The translations under genes were made by a program, and so were the position numbers. From assembly GCF_905220415.1 (NCBI RefSeq), contig NC_059548.1, positions 5,520,501 through 5,584,500 on the forward strand: a stretch of DNA of 64,000 nt, read 5' to 3'. Below, piece by piece: positions 36,826-48,900 of the stretch (its first letter is position 1; each line of letters starts with the position of its first letter). This DNA is from Colias croceus (Eukaryota > Arthropoda > Insecta > Lepidoptera > Pieridae). Under the pieces are notes generated by a model. The model was not told the DNA's origin. It was given only the letters and a program-made list of their open reading frames with translations, and did no database searches.

Positions 36826-37710
36826 TACGAAAAACTGTATACGTTGCTGTTTCTGTTGATTTTTTCCACACAAGTCACAATTATTCACAACTTCTCATGA
36901 CGCTGAAACAACATTGACAAACACATTTATGTGAAAATTGTAAAATCAGAAATGTCAATTGTCAACGCCAAAAATACCACGCCAGAATGTTTGACGATGT
37001 TTGGTACAGATTCGTTCCGTTTGGAACATTGGTTTGGAACACAGGTTTGGAACTTAAACTGTTTATAAAGCTTGGTATTCACTATATACACGTAAGATTT
37101 TCGATGATAAATATTATAAACAACTCTATTTTAAAATAATGCATATTTTTTACTGTAAAACTACATAACTGTGATATTGTGAAAAGAGTATACGTAATAA
37201 ACTTGTTTATATAAACTGTGCTTTAAACGGTCAATATTTTAGCTAGATAAGTGTATTTTAGATAATAGTTCCGTGCTAGATAATATGAAACTGCCTTGTA
37301 ATGTTTTGGGTATATACCTGTAAATTACTTGTGTTGGAAAATAAAGAATAAAGAATGTTATAGAATTAACTCTCGCTGTTCTGTTAACTTTCGATATCCC
37401 TGGTATTAAATAATCTTCTTTCTTCCATACTAATATTAACATTATTGTAATTATTATTTATTATGTTATTATGTATAAATATTATTAGTAAGTGTGATGG
37501 TTCGTCTCACGTCACGTCCGTCACGTCACTACGGAGTCTATGGTACAATAAGGGTACAGTTATTTTGCTTCTAGAGCTATCTTAGATCATTAAAGAGTTA
37601 GTTACGACCATAGAAATCTAAATAACAAGACCCTAGTTATGACTTTTATGAGGCTATTTTTAAATTCAGTCAACCATACGGGCAAAAATATGGGTAACAG
37701 CAAAGTCTAA
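36826..37710. other. Sec62 promoter side and intergenic DNA
   Basis: The region upstream of the Sec62 start codon. No TATA box at a convincing place was seen; no gene or clear repeat up to the MITE at 37711. Confidence 0.45.
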
Positions 37711-37882
37711 GGCCGCGTTTCCACCTGCAAGAAAACTTCCGCGAGAAATGTCCGACAGTCTGTCTGACAGCAACTTGCAAGTCTACTTGCAGGTGGAAAC
37801 ACGGAATTAGACTTGCAAGTTGCTGTCGGACAGACTGTCGGACATTTCTCGCGGAAGTTTTCTTGCAGGTGGACAGGCGGCC
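37711..37882. mobile_element. Harbinger-type MITE, almost perfect palindrome
   Basis: The whole 172 bp folds on itself (ggccgcgtttccacctgcaa... with its inverse), flanked by TAA at 37708-37710 and 37883-37885. The arms also include the shared block gacagactgtcggacatttc. Confidence 0.8.
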
Positions 37883-38335
37883 TAAGATAACAGTGTGATA
37901 ACCAAGAAGCTTATAATCTTGGTGATAACAGCTAATCCATAGACGATGTTTAATTTAAAACTGTTTTAAAATTTCGATCATTGTCATCTATTTAAGTTTT
38001 TTGTAATATTCTTGGCTATTAGCTAGTTGCTAGCATATATTTGAAAATTTATCTTGTAATAATTTGGCTTCAGGTAAATAATTTATAAAAATATACAGAA
38101 AACATAGAGATCACAACATGGTACATTAGGAAAGTCTAATAGGCCTATTGAAACCAATCTAAACGCATGAGGTCATCAGGATACCGCTACCCACGGAACG
38201 GGTGATGGTAGCGCCGTAGAGGATACCGCTTTGGTTTGAATTACTATATTACTTGCTCTATGGTTTGAATAAGCCTTCAGGAGAACTTATATATTTAATA
38301 GAATGTTTGAGGCCCGTATATAATATGCGGGCTAC

Positions 38336-38580
38336 CTCGAATATAGCCCGGCCGTACAAGGACTACTCGAGCAGTTAACGGCTGATCGACATACATGGAT
38401 GGTTGTTGACTGCTCGAGCTGTCGTTACAAGCCACGCAGTTGACGGCTTGAAGCGGTCGCGAATGCTCGAGCAGTCCGTATACGGCATTGAATGAATGTC
38501 TATAGTTCACCGCGCGGTCGCGGCTTTAAGCTGTCGGTCTCAACTGCTTCGAGCGTTCCGTGTACGGCCGCCCGGGGTAT
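38336..38580. mobile_element. GC-rich MITE with repeated CTCGAGCAGT
   Basis: Both ends carry cggccgtac in inverted orientation next to tata. The interior repeats ctcgagcagt and its inverse several times. The target duplication is unclear. It lies between Sec62 and the hydrolase gene. Confidence 0.6.
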
Positions 38581-39337
38581 AATAATAATATATATAGTAT
38601 ACATAGGTAAACCACGCGGCACATATACAGGATAAAATAAATCAAAATTATGAAAAAACTGGCAATTCACAACATACAACTCTTCTTCTGGTTACGCTGT
38701 CAGTGTCCAGTGTCATGCATGCACAGATAAAAATTGATCTTTAATTTCAATGAATGGTTGTAATGTAGCAACTTGATACTCTGTGCTGAGGAAAAAAAAA
38801 CATACTCTCAACAGCTGTCAACTTTAGCGTCAGCCGTCAGCCGCCAAGTGTCAAAACTCAAACGTAAAATGTCAGTTTTAATGTAATTCGTCATTATTAT
38901 TAATTGTTGAATTATTAATAAATAGGGAATGAAAACGATAAAGATTATTTTCGGAATGGTATTACATGAATCATGTCCATTCATTTAAAATATTGTGTGG
39001 CTATCTAACAGCTTACACAACGTGAACATAAATTGTTCGAATTTTCTATCATTGCAGTAGGTACCTACTTTGCGGTATTTTATATAAACGCAATGTTATT
39101 CGATTTGAACTGTCTGCTGATTGATTTATTTCATATTGCGCCATAAAGTCTCGTTCAACAGTCGTGACTTAAGTTTTGGATAATACACAATATTACTATA
39201 TTTCAGTGGATTAAATTTCAATTTAGTATCTCTTGAATAGTGAAAGGAAAGTGTTGTGCCACTCAGGTGTAGGAATTAATTCATTTAGAAGTGAAAATAA
39301 TTTCGAAGTTATTGACACGTTATATTGTTTTATAAAT

Positions 39338-41837
39338 ATGAACGGACACCAAATGGAAGGTTTGTATTCATTTTTTAATTCATAACCGTTTTTTATCATA
39401 TTTTTACTAATTATGCATGTGGATGTTTTTGTGTTACATAAATTAAAAATTCTTTCATCACTGAACCAAATGAAGGCAAATTAGTACTGTGTCAAGGTTT
39501 ACACTATCGAGACTTTAGTTTCTGCACAGATTTTTTCTCTTGTCACTTAAACACATACACATTTTATTGATTTCTTACAGGATATTTCCATCCTTTACCT
39601 ATTTTATAACATTTTAAGTATAAATTTTTACCAAAACATTCTCCATACTATGGTTAGGTAACAAGAAAAATTATTGATTCATTATGCAGGCAACATGTTA
39701 CTGAGTTCATATGAAGTAAATTGACCTTGGTTATTAACTTTAATTCACACTCCATATGTAAATTGTATTCCAATTATTACAAAATTGGGGTTTTAAGTGT
39801 TTTTTTGTTATTGTCTAAATAATTTAAAAGCAAACTCAGTAAAACAATTTTGATGTGATGCCTATATCTAATATACAATTATAAAGGCGAAAGTTTGTAT
39901 AGATGTATGGATGTTTGTTACTCTTTCACTTAAAAACTACTGAACCGATTACAATGAAATTTAGCACACATATAGAGTTAACTTGGATTAACACATAGGA
40001 TAGTTTTTATCCCGGAAATCCCACGGGAACGGGAACTATGTGGGTTTTCCTTTGCAAACGCGGGCGAAGCCGCGGGCGGAAATCTAGTAAAGAATAATTT
40101 TGATTTTAAAAAATGCTGGGCAATAATTTTAAAATTATTCTGGTCTCTTTAGACCAGATTAATTCTTACACAAAGGTATTAGATAATTATTTCAATTTTT
40201 ACACCAAATGTTTCATATTTTTGTTATATTTGTCATTTTGTGTACACTTTACCTTATGACACATTGCTTGAGGAAATGTAACTTTGTAGTGTGTTTTACA
40301 AAATTATTGAAAAACTTTTTTACAAAAAATTATTTATTTTATCATAACGAGATAATTGTGACACAATATTTTCTTAAACAAAAATATTAGATAATTATTT
40401 CAATTTTAAAAAGACAGAAAATACAGACGGTATTTCCAATTTTGTTTAGAATATACAATTTTATTTGTTCCATTCGAAGTCATATTTCTTAGATCCTATT
40501 TGTATATGTTACCGGAAATGTATGAAATCAAGGAATTTTATACAATTCCTAGGAAATGTGTACAATTCCGATACCATTTAGGAAATGTATAAAATATTGT
40601 TTAAAAAACTATTTAATGCATGCATATCCTAGGAAATGTATAATCTTCCTAGGAATTGTGTATAAAATAATTTATTTCACACATTTCCGTATGATTTTAG
40701 GAATTGTATACATTTCCTAGGAATCGTATACAATGACGGATTACATACATTTCCTATAACATATACACTATACAATAAAATGTAGAATTAATCATTAAGA
40801 AAAAAGAATAAATTAAAATTGTACTTACCAACCTAAAATATTTTAAAAAGATGCTGTCAAGGCTGAATAATAATAAAATTTAAAGTTAATCACATGGTAA
40901 AATATAAGTTCTTTATATTTTTTTCTTAATAAAGAACTTTCAACTTTATTATGAATTTGAAAATATGTGTTCTTGTGTGTTTCTAACTCTTTCAATAATA
41001 TTTTTAAATATATTTTAGATAGTTAGTTCTTGTATCTGTAATCTGATATTACTGATAATAATTTATGAGTAACCAAAGATTATTATGTCATAAAAAATTG
41101 TACTATTTTTTATTCACCACCCAAAAAATTTGCCATTTGCCTGTGCAAAAATTTGAAAGGAGACCATACTTGAGAACAATATTCTACAATATTGCGACAT
41201 AAACACAAATATAAAATTACTAGCTTACCGCCCGCGGCTTCGCCCGCTTTCTCTAAAACGATTTGAGATTTAAACTATCCTATCTCTCAAGTTGGATCGA
41301 ACTGCACATGGTGTGCGAATTTTATTATAATCGGTTAAGTGGTTTAGGAGTCCATTGAGGACAAACATTGTGACACGAGATTTATATATATTAAGATTTT
41401 AGTTCTATAATTTTTAAATTGTTTTGTATTACGTATTATAAAACCTATTAATTTGGAGACTTTAGTTAAAATTGCGTCGATGTGTGGATAAAATGTTAGC
41501 TTTTTATCAATAACTAGCTTCCGCCCGCGACTCCGTCCGCGCGGATGCTGTCTTTGCGTGGATGGTTTATTTCTCCATTTTGAGTAACTCGGACAATGAC
41601 ATCTTATAAATATCTATTGGACCCAAATACGGCTAGGTCTATAATAATACGCAACGTGTGTTCGCGGTACCTACTACAGAACAACGTCTATGGATAACTG
41701 AAAAATTGAGATTAATTTTTTTTCTACGTATTTTTCCAGGATAAAAAGTATCCTATTTTACGCCCAGGATAATAAGGTATAATTATACCAAGTTTCATCG
41801 AAATCGAACCGGTAGTTTTCACGTGATGTCTTCACAT

Positions 41838-41882
<45 letters not shown>

Positions 41883-43264
41883 AATTTTTTTAATCACATA
41901 TTTGGGTTTGGTATCGATCCAGTAACACCCCCTGCTAGTTATTTTTTCAATATTTTCAATGTACAGAATTGACCCTTCTACAGATTTATTATATGTATAG
42001 ATAACGCCTAAGTCTCGTATCGAGTCGACCTGTGCCAAAGATTTATTATCAATTAAATAAGTTACTGGAATCAGATTTTTATTTCGTGTAAAAGAAATGT
42101 GATAGCATTTCTGAATATTTAAAGACATGTCATTCTCTTGGCACCAATTAAATAGTCTATTAAGGTCTTCTTGTATAAGAAATTGATCGTAAGTACTAGC
42201 AACAGGTCGCATTATTTTGAGATCGTCTGCGTAAAGATAGGGAGTTGTATTTTGGAAGCAGTTAATTATATCGTTCACAAAAACTAGGAATAAAAGCGGT
42301 CCCAATTAATTAAACAGAATTATAAAAATTATATTGTTTATTTTCTTTTCTTGCAGAATTACCAGTTGGTGTGACTGTAGAAGAAATTGAAATACCTGTC
42401 CCTTGGGGGCATGTAGCCGGAAGATGGTGGGGACCGCGAAATAAGCAGCCGCTCATAGCTATTCATGGGTGGCAAGACAATGCAGGCACCTGGGACAACC
42501 TTATTCCGATGTTGCCTGCTTCAACATCAGTACTAGCAATTGATTTACCTGGTCATGGTAACTCATCCCATTACCCTACTGGTATGATCTATTATGTTTT
42601 CTGGGATGGCGTGGTACTTCTTCGACGGATAGTGAAACACTTTAAATGGGAAAAAATAAGCCTCATTGGCCATTCCCTTGGAGGTGCATTAAGTTTTATG
42701 TATGCTGCATCATATCCTGATGACGTTGACAAAATAATTTGTATAGATATTGCCAGTCCGGCTGTGCGACCGCCTGAAATCATGGTTAAGGCGACTGGTT
42801 GGTCGATAAATAAGATATTAGATTATGAAAATTTAACTGAGGATAAAATCCCGTGTTACGAGTACGAAGAAATGATTGATATAGTGTTAGATGCATATAA
42901 AGGGTCAGTATCGAGGGATAATTGCAAGGTTTTAATGAAACGAGGCATGGCTCCGACCCCGTTGTCTATGAAGAAAAGGGGCTTTTACTTCAAGCGTGAT
43001 CCCAGACTAAAAGTGTCTGGCTTGGGAATGATGTCTATAGAGACAGCGTTAGAGTATGCAAGTCAAGTGAAATGCAAAGTCCTGAATATTAGAGCTATTC
43101 CGGGTCAGAACTGGGAAAGATTAGACTACTACATGAAAGTAATAGAAAAATTAAAACAAACAGCCGATGTTAATTATATAGAAGTAGAAGGAACTCATCA
43201 TGTCCATTTAAATGCTCCAGAAAATATTATAATGCATATAGAAGATTTCTTAGAAGAATATTAA
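39338..43264 (+). CDS. Serhl: Serine hydrolase-like protein (alpha/beta fold)
   Basis: Two exons, 39338-39359 and 42357-43264, give 309 aa. The start is the ATG in exon 1 (MNGHQMEELPVG); the frame has no ATG near the beginning of exon 2 (the codon at 42371 is GTG). It has the fold's oxyanion segment HGWQDNAGTWDNL (from about residue 44), the nucleophile elbow GHSLGG with Ser114, and a C-terminal THHVHLNAPE with the likely catalytic His near 289. This matches the SERHL/kraken family, whose natural substrate is unknown and which may act in peroxisomes or in detoxification. Two AATAAA signals lie at 43273-43278 and 43316-43321. The single 3-kb intron is full of mobile DNA. It runs towards the ZNFX1-like gene. 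Confidence 0.92.
39867..40087 (+). mobile_element. Non-autonomous Helitron, subfamily V
   Basis: TC start (TCTAATATACAATTATAAAG), the internal block cccacgggaacgggaactat, GC stem, CTAG at 40087. It lies in the hydrolase intron. Confidence 0.8.
40509..40760. repeat. Cluster of GGAAATGTATA motifs
   Basis: About twelve copies of GGAA(A/T)TGTATA or its inverse occur in 250 bases, in both orientations. The palindrome CCTAGGAA joins opposite copies at about 40547, 40627, 40647 and 40715. It lies in the hydrolase intron; no coding potential. Confidence 0.7.
41220..41396 (-). mobile_element. Non-autonomous Helitron, subfamily II
   Basis: Minus-strand start TCTTAATATATATAAATCTC, GC stem and CTAG at 41220. 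The sister copy is at 51933-52110. Its edges are fixed by the interrupted reverse-transcriptase frame. Confidence 0.85.
41514..42001 (-). mobile_element. Helitron, subfamily III with CAGA repeats
   Basis: Minus-strand start TCTATACATATAATAAATCT at 42001, CTAG at 41514, internal (caga)n microsatellite at 41838-41881. It is 488 bp and a sister of 25867-26344. It interrupts the reverse-transcriptase frame exactly between A and T. Confidence 0.9.
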
Positions 43265-43321
43265 TTTATTAGAATAAATTTAATTGTGATATTCAATGTG
43301 ATGCAAAGCAAGCACAATAAA

Positions 43322-45875
43322 ATTAGTATTAATATTGCATTAGCCTTAAAGGTTCCCGTAGGTCACTTCTTACATTAAAATATGGAATTACATGTAAAGC
43401 TAACCGATTTAAACTTTATTTGTTAATAATTGTTATTAACGCTTTACTAAAAACGGGTCTTTTCGGTTTCTACAACTATTTATGATGGTAGGCTTAATGA
43501 TACATTGTTATCTTAGGTATATTATTTATTTAAGATTCGTCGGTATTTTAAGCTTAAACGGATTAATAGCGTTTTCAACTTGTGCGTTTCTTGGTGGGTT
43601 GCTGCGGTGCCGAAGCGATGCGACAGTCCGCAGTCGTACAACGCACGGATGATACTTTTTTTAAACGTGCGGTGCGACAACAGTGCAGCACCGGTACAGA
43701 GAACGCTCGATAAGAAAACGGCAACGTCCGTCGCAGTGTGAACCGGCGCAGGCCGTCAAGAATTAAGAGAGGTAGAAATTGAAAGCGCCCTTATATTATG
43801 TAGTTTTGCATACGCTGATTAAGTAAAAAATTCTCATAATATTCTCCAAACGACTTTTGAATGAATTCTTAAAACTCTATGTGCACACTCGCACCTTGGC
43901 ACTCGCACGTGTGCTCACGTTATTATGTTTTTAATGACAAAATTCTTATATTAGCGGAGATTTTGTCCGTGTACCGTGTCGCAACCGGGCCGTGCCTCGA
44001 CTTGTTCACGATCAAGCATTATTGTATATTTTGAATATTCAGCGATTTATGCCTGACCGTGGCTCGGCCGCGCACGGCTACGGGGCCCGGACAGGGCATG
44101 GCGTTGTAATGTCGATAGATATTGTTTCATTAGTTTCCCGGGTCCAGCAAGGCCCGGCCCGGCCCCTGCACGGTAGCGTGAATCATGCTTTATAATTTTT
44201 TACGTAATCAGTCTTAGATGCAAAAATAAAAATTTCCATTACCTAACGCTAACTACACCGACGAAGCTGCTAAGCGTGTGTGGGTTTCTGAGTAATTTTA
44301 TGAAAATGGTGAAACTGGTAAATATAATGAGCACATAAGTAAGAGTGATATATTTTAAGACGCAGTTTAATAGATTATTTTTTCATGATCAGTATAAAAA
44401 ATAAAATTACACCAAAGCTGTGTGTGATTAGAAGTACTGTATACTTGCACGGAAAAAGTGTTAATAATAACATAAAAAATATGTCACAAAAATTGAATAT
44501 ATCTGAATGATAACCTTGCACATATTATGGCACTATAACTACTAATAAAGTTGATTTTATATAGCTGTACTCAAATATATCAGTAACAGAATCATGCTGT
44601 TATCAGTGTAATAGTCTGGTTTCTTAGTAGGTATCTAATAAGAACGTATTCACTATCAGCTGATACATGCGGATGAAAGTACAAATTCCAATTTGCAATT
44701 TATTATGCTTATAATTGAACAAAATACAAGTAGATATGAAATCATGTTGACTTTTTTTATTTACCCGATAAATCACTTTTCACTTTTTTTTGCCTGCATA
44801 GTTACTATATATTTGTGTCTTGTTTTTTATTTATTTTAATTTATGACTCGGTGAGTGTACGTAGGTACATTGCATTATATTTTGTAAATAAATCGAAGCT
44901 CATTGCATTACATTAGGTTTACAAATTAGTTGTATAAGGCATGGATTTGCCTATATTTTTGTTTTACCTAGTTTTAACGAGTCAATGAAACGCACGTCAT
45001 TGATTGCTAATTTGACCTCTGCGTTTTGACCTAAAAGCACGGCTTAGCCGCGTGTATAGGCCAGAACCAAAATATAATAAGTAAATAGTCTAACAATAAT
45101 ACGACAATTAATGTTTTAAATATCCTGTTTTATATATATTTCGTAGGTATAGGGTGTTATGTATTAGCATTATCTTTTTATTAAATAACAGAACAAGAAA
45201 TATCCTTATTCGAAATATTAAAATTTTCGTTTTCGTTCTCATACAGACAGATCGAGGATAAAATGCATGCAACCCATTGTTATTTAGATTTCTATGATGC
45301 AACCATTACTAAATTTATTCATACAAATTTGAATTGTTATTTTATAGCAATAAAAAAAAATATATATTGTAGTGAAATAAGTCATTGGAATTATTAATTA
45401 TAATTCCATTACCACGATTGGCTACTTATTTATTGAAATTCATTATAATATTATTATTCGCTATTGTATCTTCCTTTATTATAATATTTAAAATATTATT
45501 TTTTATTGAAGGTCTATAATTGCAATAATGAAAATATTATTTTCTAATTATATTATTAACCATAGTAACAAGAGTAGCATATGCTACGGGCCCCTCGCCA
45601 AAAAGGGCCTTAATAAACCTCACACTAAACAACCTGATTGAATTATTTTTAGTACAATTTATTAAGATGCAATTATTAGCTTATTATCAAAATTATTATA
45701 AATTTTTTATTCACTCTATACATTGTAGATACCCAGTGTAGATCTAAGGCCCTTTGAAATAATTTGAGCCGGGTTTTTCTTATTTGGTTTTTCAGAATGT
45801 AATTAAAATTGTAAGAAGCTTTGCTCATTTGTTTCTAGTAGTGTAAAATTAAACAATTGTTGCTATTGTTAACTA
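43322..45875. other. Intergenic region between convergent genes
   Basis: No gene is supported. Two GC-rich patches (about 43590-43750 and 43985-44190) look like old MITEs. The rest is AT-rich. Confidence 0.55.
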
Positions 45876-45881
45876 TTTATT
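45876..45881 (-). terminator. Poly(A) signal of the ZNFX1-like gene
   Basis: AATAAA on the minus strand, 93 bases past the stop codon at 45974-45976. Confidence 0.6.
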
Positions 45882-45973
45882 AAAAACTATACATGTTCAT
45901 ATACAATTCATTAAATTACAAAACAAATTACAATTATATTAATTAATGCTATCATATTACTTAACTACATATT

Positions 45974-48900
45974 TTATATTAAACAATTCTTGAGACACGA
46001 TCCTTTACGGCAATTGTTGAGATCTTCATACTTTTCAACCTGTAATATAAATTACAATAAGTCAAATAAAAGCCTTTTCTATGTAAGAAATGAAGGATAA
46101 ACGCTTATTTCAATTAAAGCGCTCATTGCAATTTTCTACTTAAAATATAACAATTATAACGGCAACGGAAATACATCATTTGTGAAAACTTCAGCTATCT
46201 AGCTATCACGGTTTATGATATACAGCCTGGAGACAGACGAACAGACAACAAAGTCTTGATTTAGGGCCGGCGCAAACGGGCCCGGTGGCCAAAATACCAA
46301 TCCTAGTACAAATAGAGCTAAGTAATTAAATTTGTTAAGCTATTGCATAGCTTAGATCGCGGGCCTTGAGCGCGGGGACCGAATCGAGAAATTTCGTAAC
46401 GAAAAAACCTCACGCTCCCCACTCCGACGGGCGGAGGTGTGGCTTGAAGGTATAGCATGCAATAGCTTTACCGCGGCCGCGGCAGTCACCGAGTGCCCCA
46501 CGTCGTTTTTTATATATACTTGTATATACCTAGGTATTATTTATTTAAATTATAAAATGTCTTGTCCTCTATAAAATTTGTATTTCAAATTTTTACTTAC
46601 ACCGAGATTTTGAGCATGTTTCTCACAGTATAATTCGATTGTCCGTCCTATAGCATTTTGAGCTGATAATTTTTCATCAATAGATCTCCATATAGTACTA
46701 GCTGACTTCAGTCCTTTCATGTTACCAAATATATAAAAACCTGGAAATAATAAAATAATGGATTTTATGATATGTTAAAAAGTTAACCAAAAAGGTTCGT
46801 ATTGTGTTCGTCTTGTATGCGATTTTTTCAATTTTAAAATTTAAGTACAATTTATTTTTGCTTAAAAATATAAAAGTAAAAATAAGAAAACATACCTTCT
46901 TTAGCTCTGGATAGGGCAACACAAATTCTGTTAGCAGCTGCTAAAAAGCCAATGTTGCCGTCTATGTTACTCCTCACCAGAGACAATATAACTATCTTGC
47001 TCTCTTCGCCTTGAAAGTTGTCGACTACAGTTATTTTTATATCTCGAAGCAAGGGAAATTTTTTTGTTAACTGAAAAAAATAATATGAATTATATCGTAA
47101 TATTCAATTAATTATTGTTCGAAGTATGAAAATCACATTTAAATTATTATTTTTTATATTCTAAATGAAGGATGGTATTTTGTTATTACGATATTTTAGA
47201 CTTTTATCTAAAAAAAAATTCATAATTTAAACAAACATTTATTTTCTCTTTTTTCAATACGCAACTATTTACTTACCTCTTTTATCAGTGCAGCTTGGCC
47301 AGTATATGTGGCCAATATTGTCACTTCGTTAGATTTATATTCCATTTGTAACAAGTAATTTGCGAGATTCAAGCACCATTTTGCTTCGAACGTATTTTTG
47401 TGGCTCCAACTGTCTTCTAAACCCTGAAATCAAAATAAATAATATATTACCGGCGCAACTGATAATAATGAAGCAGTAATGTTAAAGGAGTGAATTATTT
47501 TGAATCGCAGCGCCTTCGAATTAAATTCAGAAAAAAAAGCAAAAATAATTAAATATATCGATAATAATTAAAAACTAACCTCCGAATCTTCAAACACGTC
47601 ATGGTTGTAAAAGTATAGGGTGTCCTTCATTCCCCTGACTTTTGGATAGTTGAACACAATAGGGTGACAATCTAACTTCTCATATATTGTTGGTACCAAA
47701 AGTTCCACAAAGTTTGGTCGCATTCGCCGCTGTATTGTTAAGGTTTTAGCGTGAATACCGTTCCGAATCATACGTTCGAAGAGAGATATTTCTAGATTGT
47801 AATGTTTAGCCAGTTTGTAGTGAGCGGCCGATGGACGTAATTGTTTGTGGTCACCTAGAAGTATGGATTATTATGTACCTATATCTCAAGAAAAAACGTT
47901 TTTTGATCTTGAACAAAATTATTTATTTATTTGAGATTACTACGTATATAAAACAGGACATGAGTTAGCCAAGAAAAAAAAGTAGGATTGATAAAAAGAT
48001 CGGAAGAGGTAGAAGAATCTTACCAATTAGTATTAGGTGTTGGCATTTGTTTGTTAGCGACGCAACTATGTGTGCTTCCAATACTTCTGCCGCTTCTTCA
48101 ACTATAACTAAAAAAAAAAGAATTAACGTCGGAAATTTTACGGAATATGAAGCTTTCAAATGTAAACAACAAAATATTATGTAGTTCAAATGGTAGAATT
48201 ACGTAAATCTAATGTTTAATAAACTGCCAACCCAACCCATTTGTATAATATGCACATTATATTATACTATTAAAACCCATTCTATTACTTTTTTAGAATC
48301 ATTCAAACATCATACCAATAGAAGATAATAGCTTCCTTATAAGATCATGTCGTCTCGCGGCCACAGTTGTAGTGACGCCCACCACTCGCGCTGTTTTCAT
48401 TACATCACTATCAATTAATGTTGATACCTCCTCCAATTCTGAGCTTAGAGCGTTGTGTTTGTTCTGTAAACGCAAATAAATAGGAAATATTTGAAATATA
48501 CGGATAACGTTATTACTATTCCGAAAAAAATTTGATTGTTGAAACTTGAACAGATATTTCAATGTTTAAATGAGTAAATATTAATAATTTTTATATATTT
48601 GGAGACACATAACTCTTAGAATCCACTAATGACTAAGCCATTTAGGTTAGAATGTTAGCAAAAAAAAAAAATCCAAAACAAAACCTTTAGGGGCAATCAG
48701 TTTAGAGGTAAATAAAAATATAGTTTTTGTTCCAAATACTAGCAAAAAATATTCGAGTTCTTACCAATAATTCATTCATTTTGATCATTAACTGCTTCTT
48801 GACATTCTCTACTGCTTGGAAATATACATTCCATCGCTCTTCTGATGACAAATTGTATAAATCTTTTATATCATCTAAATTTAATAATTTGTGTGTTCCA

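Larger units (their letters stand above)
41105..42305 (-). pseudogene. Jockey-type reverse transcriptase fragment, cut by two Helitrons
   Basis: On the minus strand, 42305-42002 encodes the RT palm with YADDLKI and the following region through RDLGV. The frame continues in 41513-41397 (with LTFYPHI and GFIIRN) and again from 41219 (with IVEYCSQVWSPF), once the Helitrons at 41514-42001 and 41220-41396 are left out. This order is that of non-LTR retrotransposons of the jockey type. The fragment is truncated at both ends, so it is inactive. It lies in antisense in the hydrolase intron. Confidence 0.85.

Noticed and set aside
36826..37000. TATA box for the main Sec62 promoter
   Set aside because: AT-rich matches exist but none at a convincing distance from the start codon.
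41832..41997. C-terminal part of the reverse-transcriptase frame with CLSVCLSVC
   Set aside because: This part is read-through into the Helitron and its CAGA microsatellite, not RT protein.
42371..43264. A single-exon hydrolase gene starting at 42371
   Set aside because: The codon there is GTG, and a good acceptor just before it joins an ATG exon at 39338-39359 in phase.
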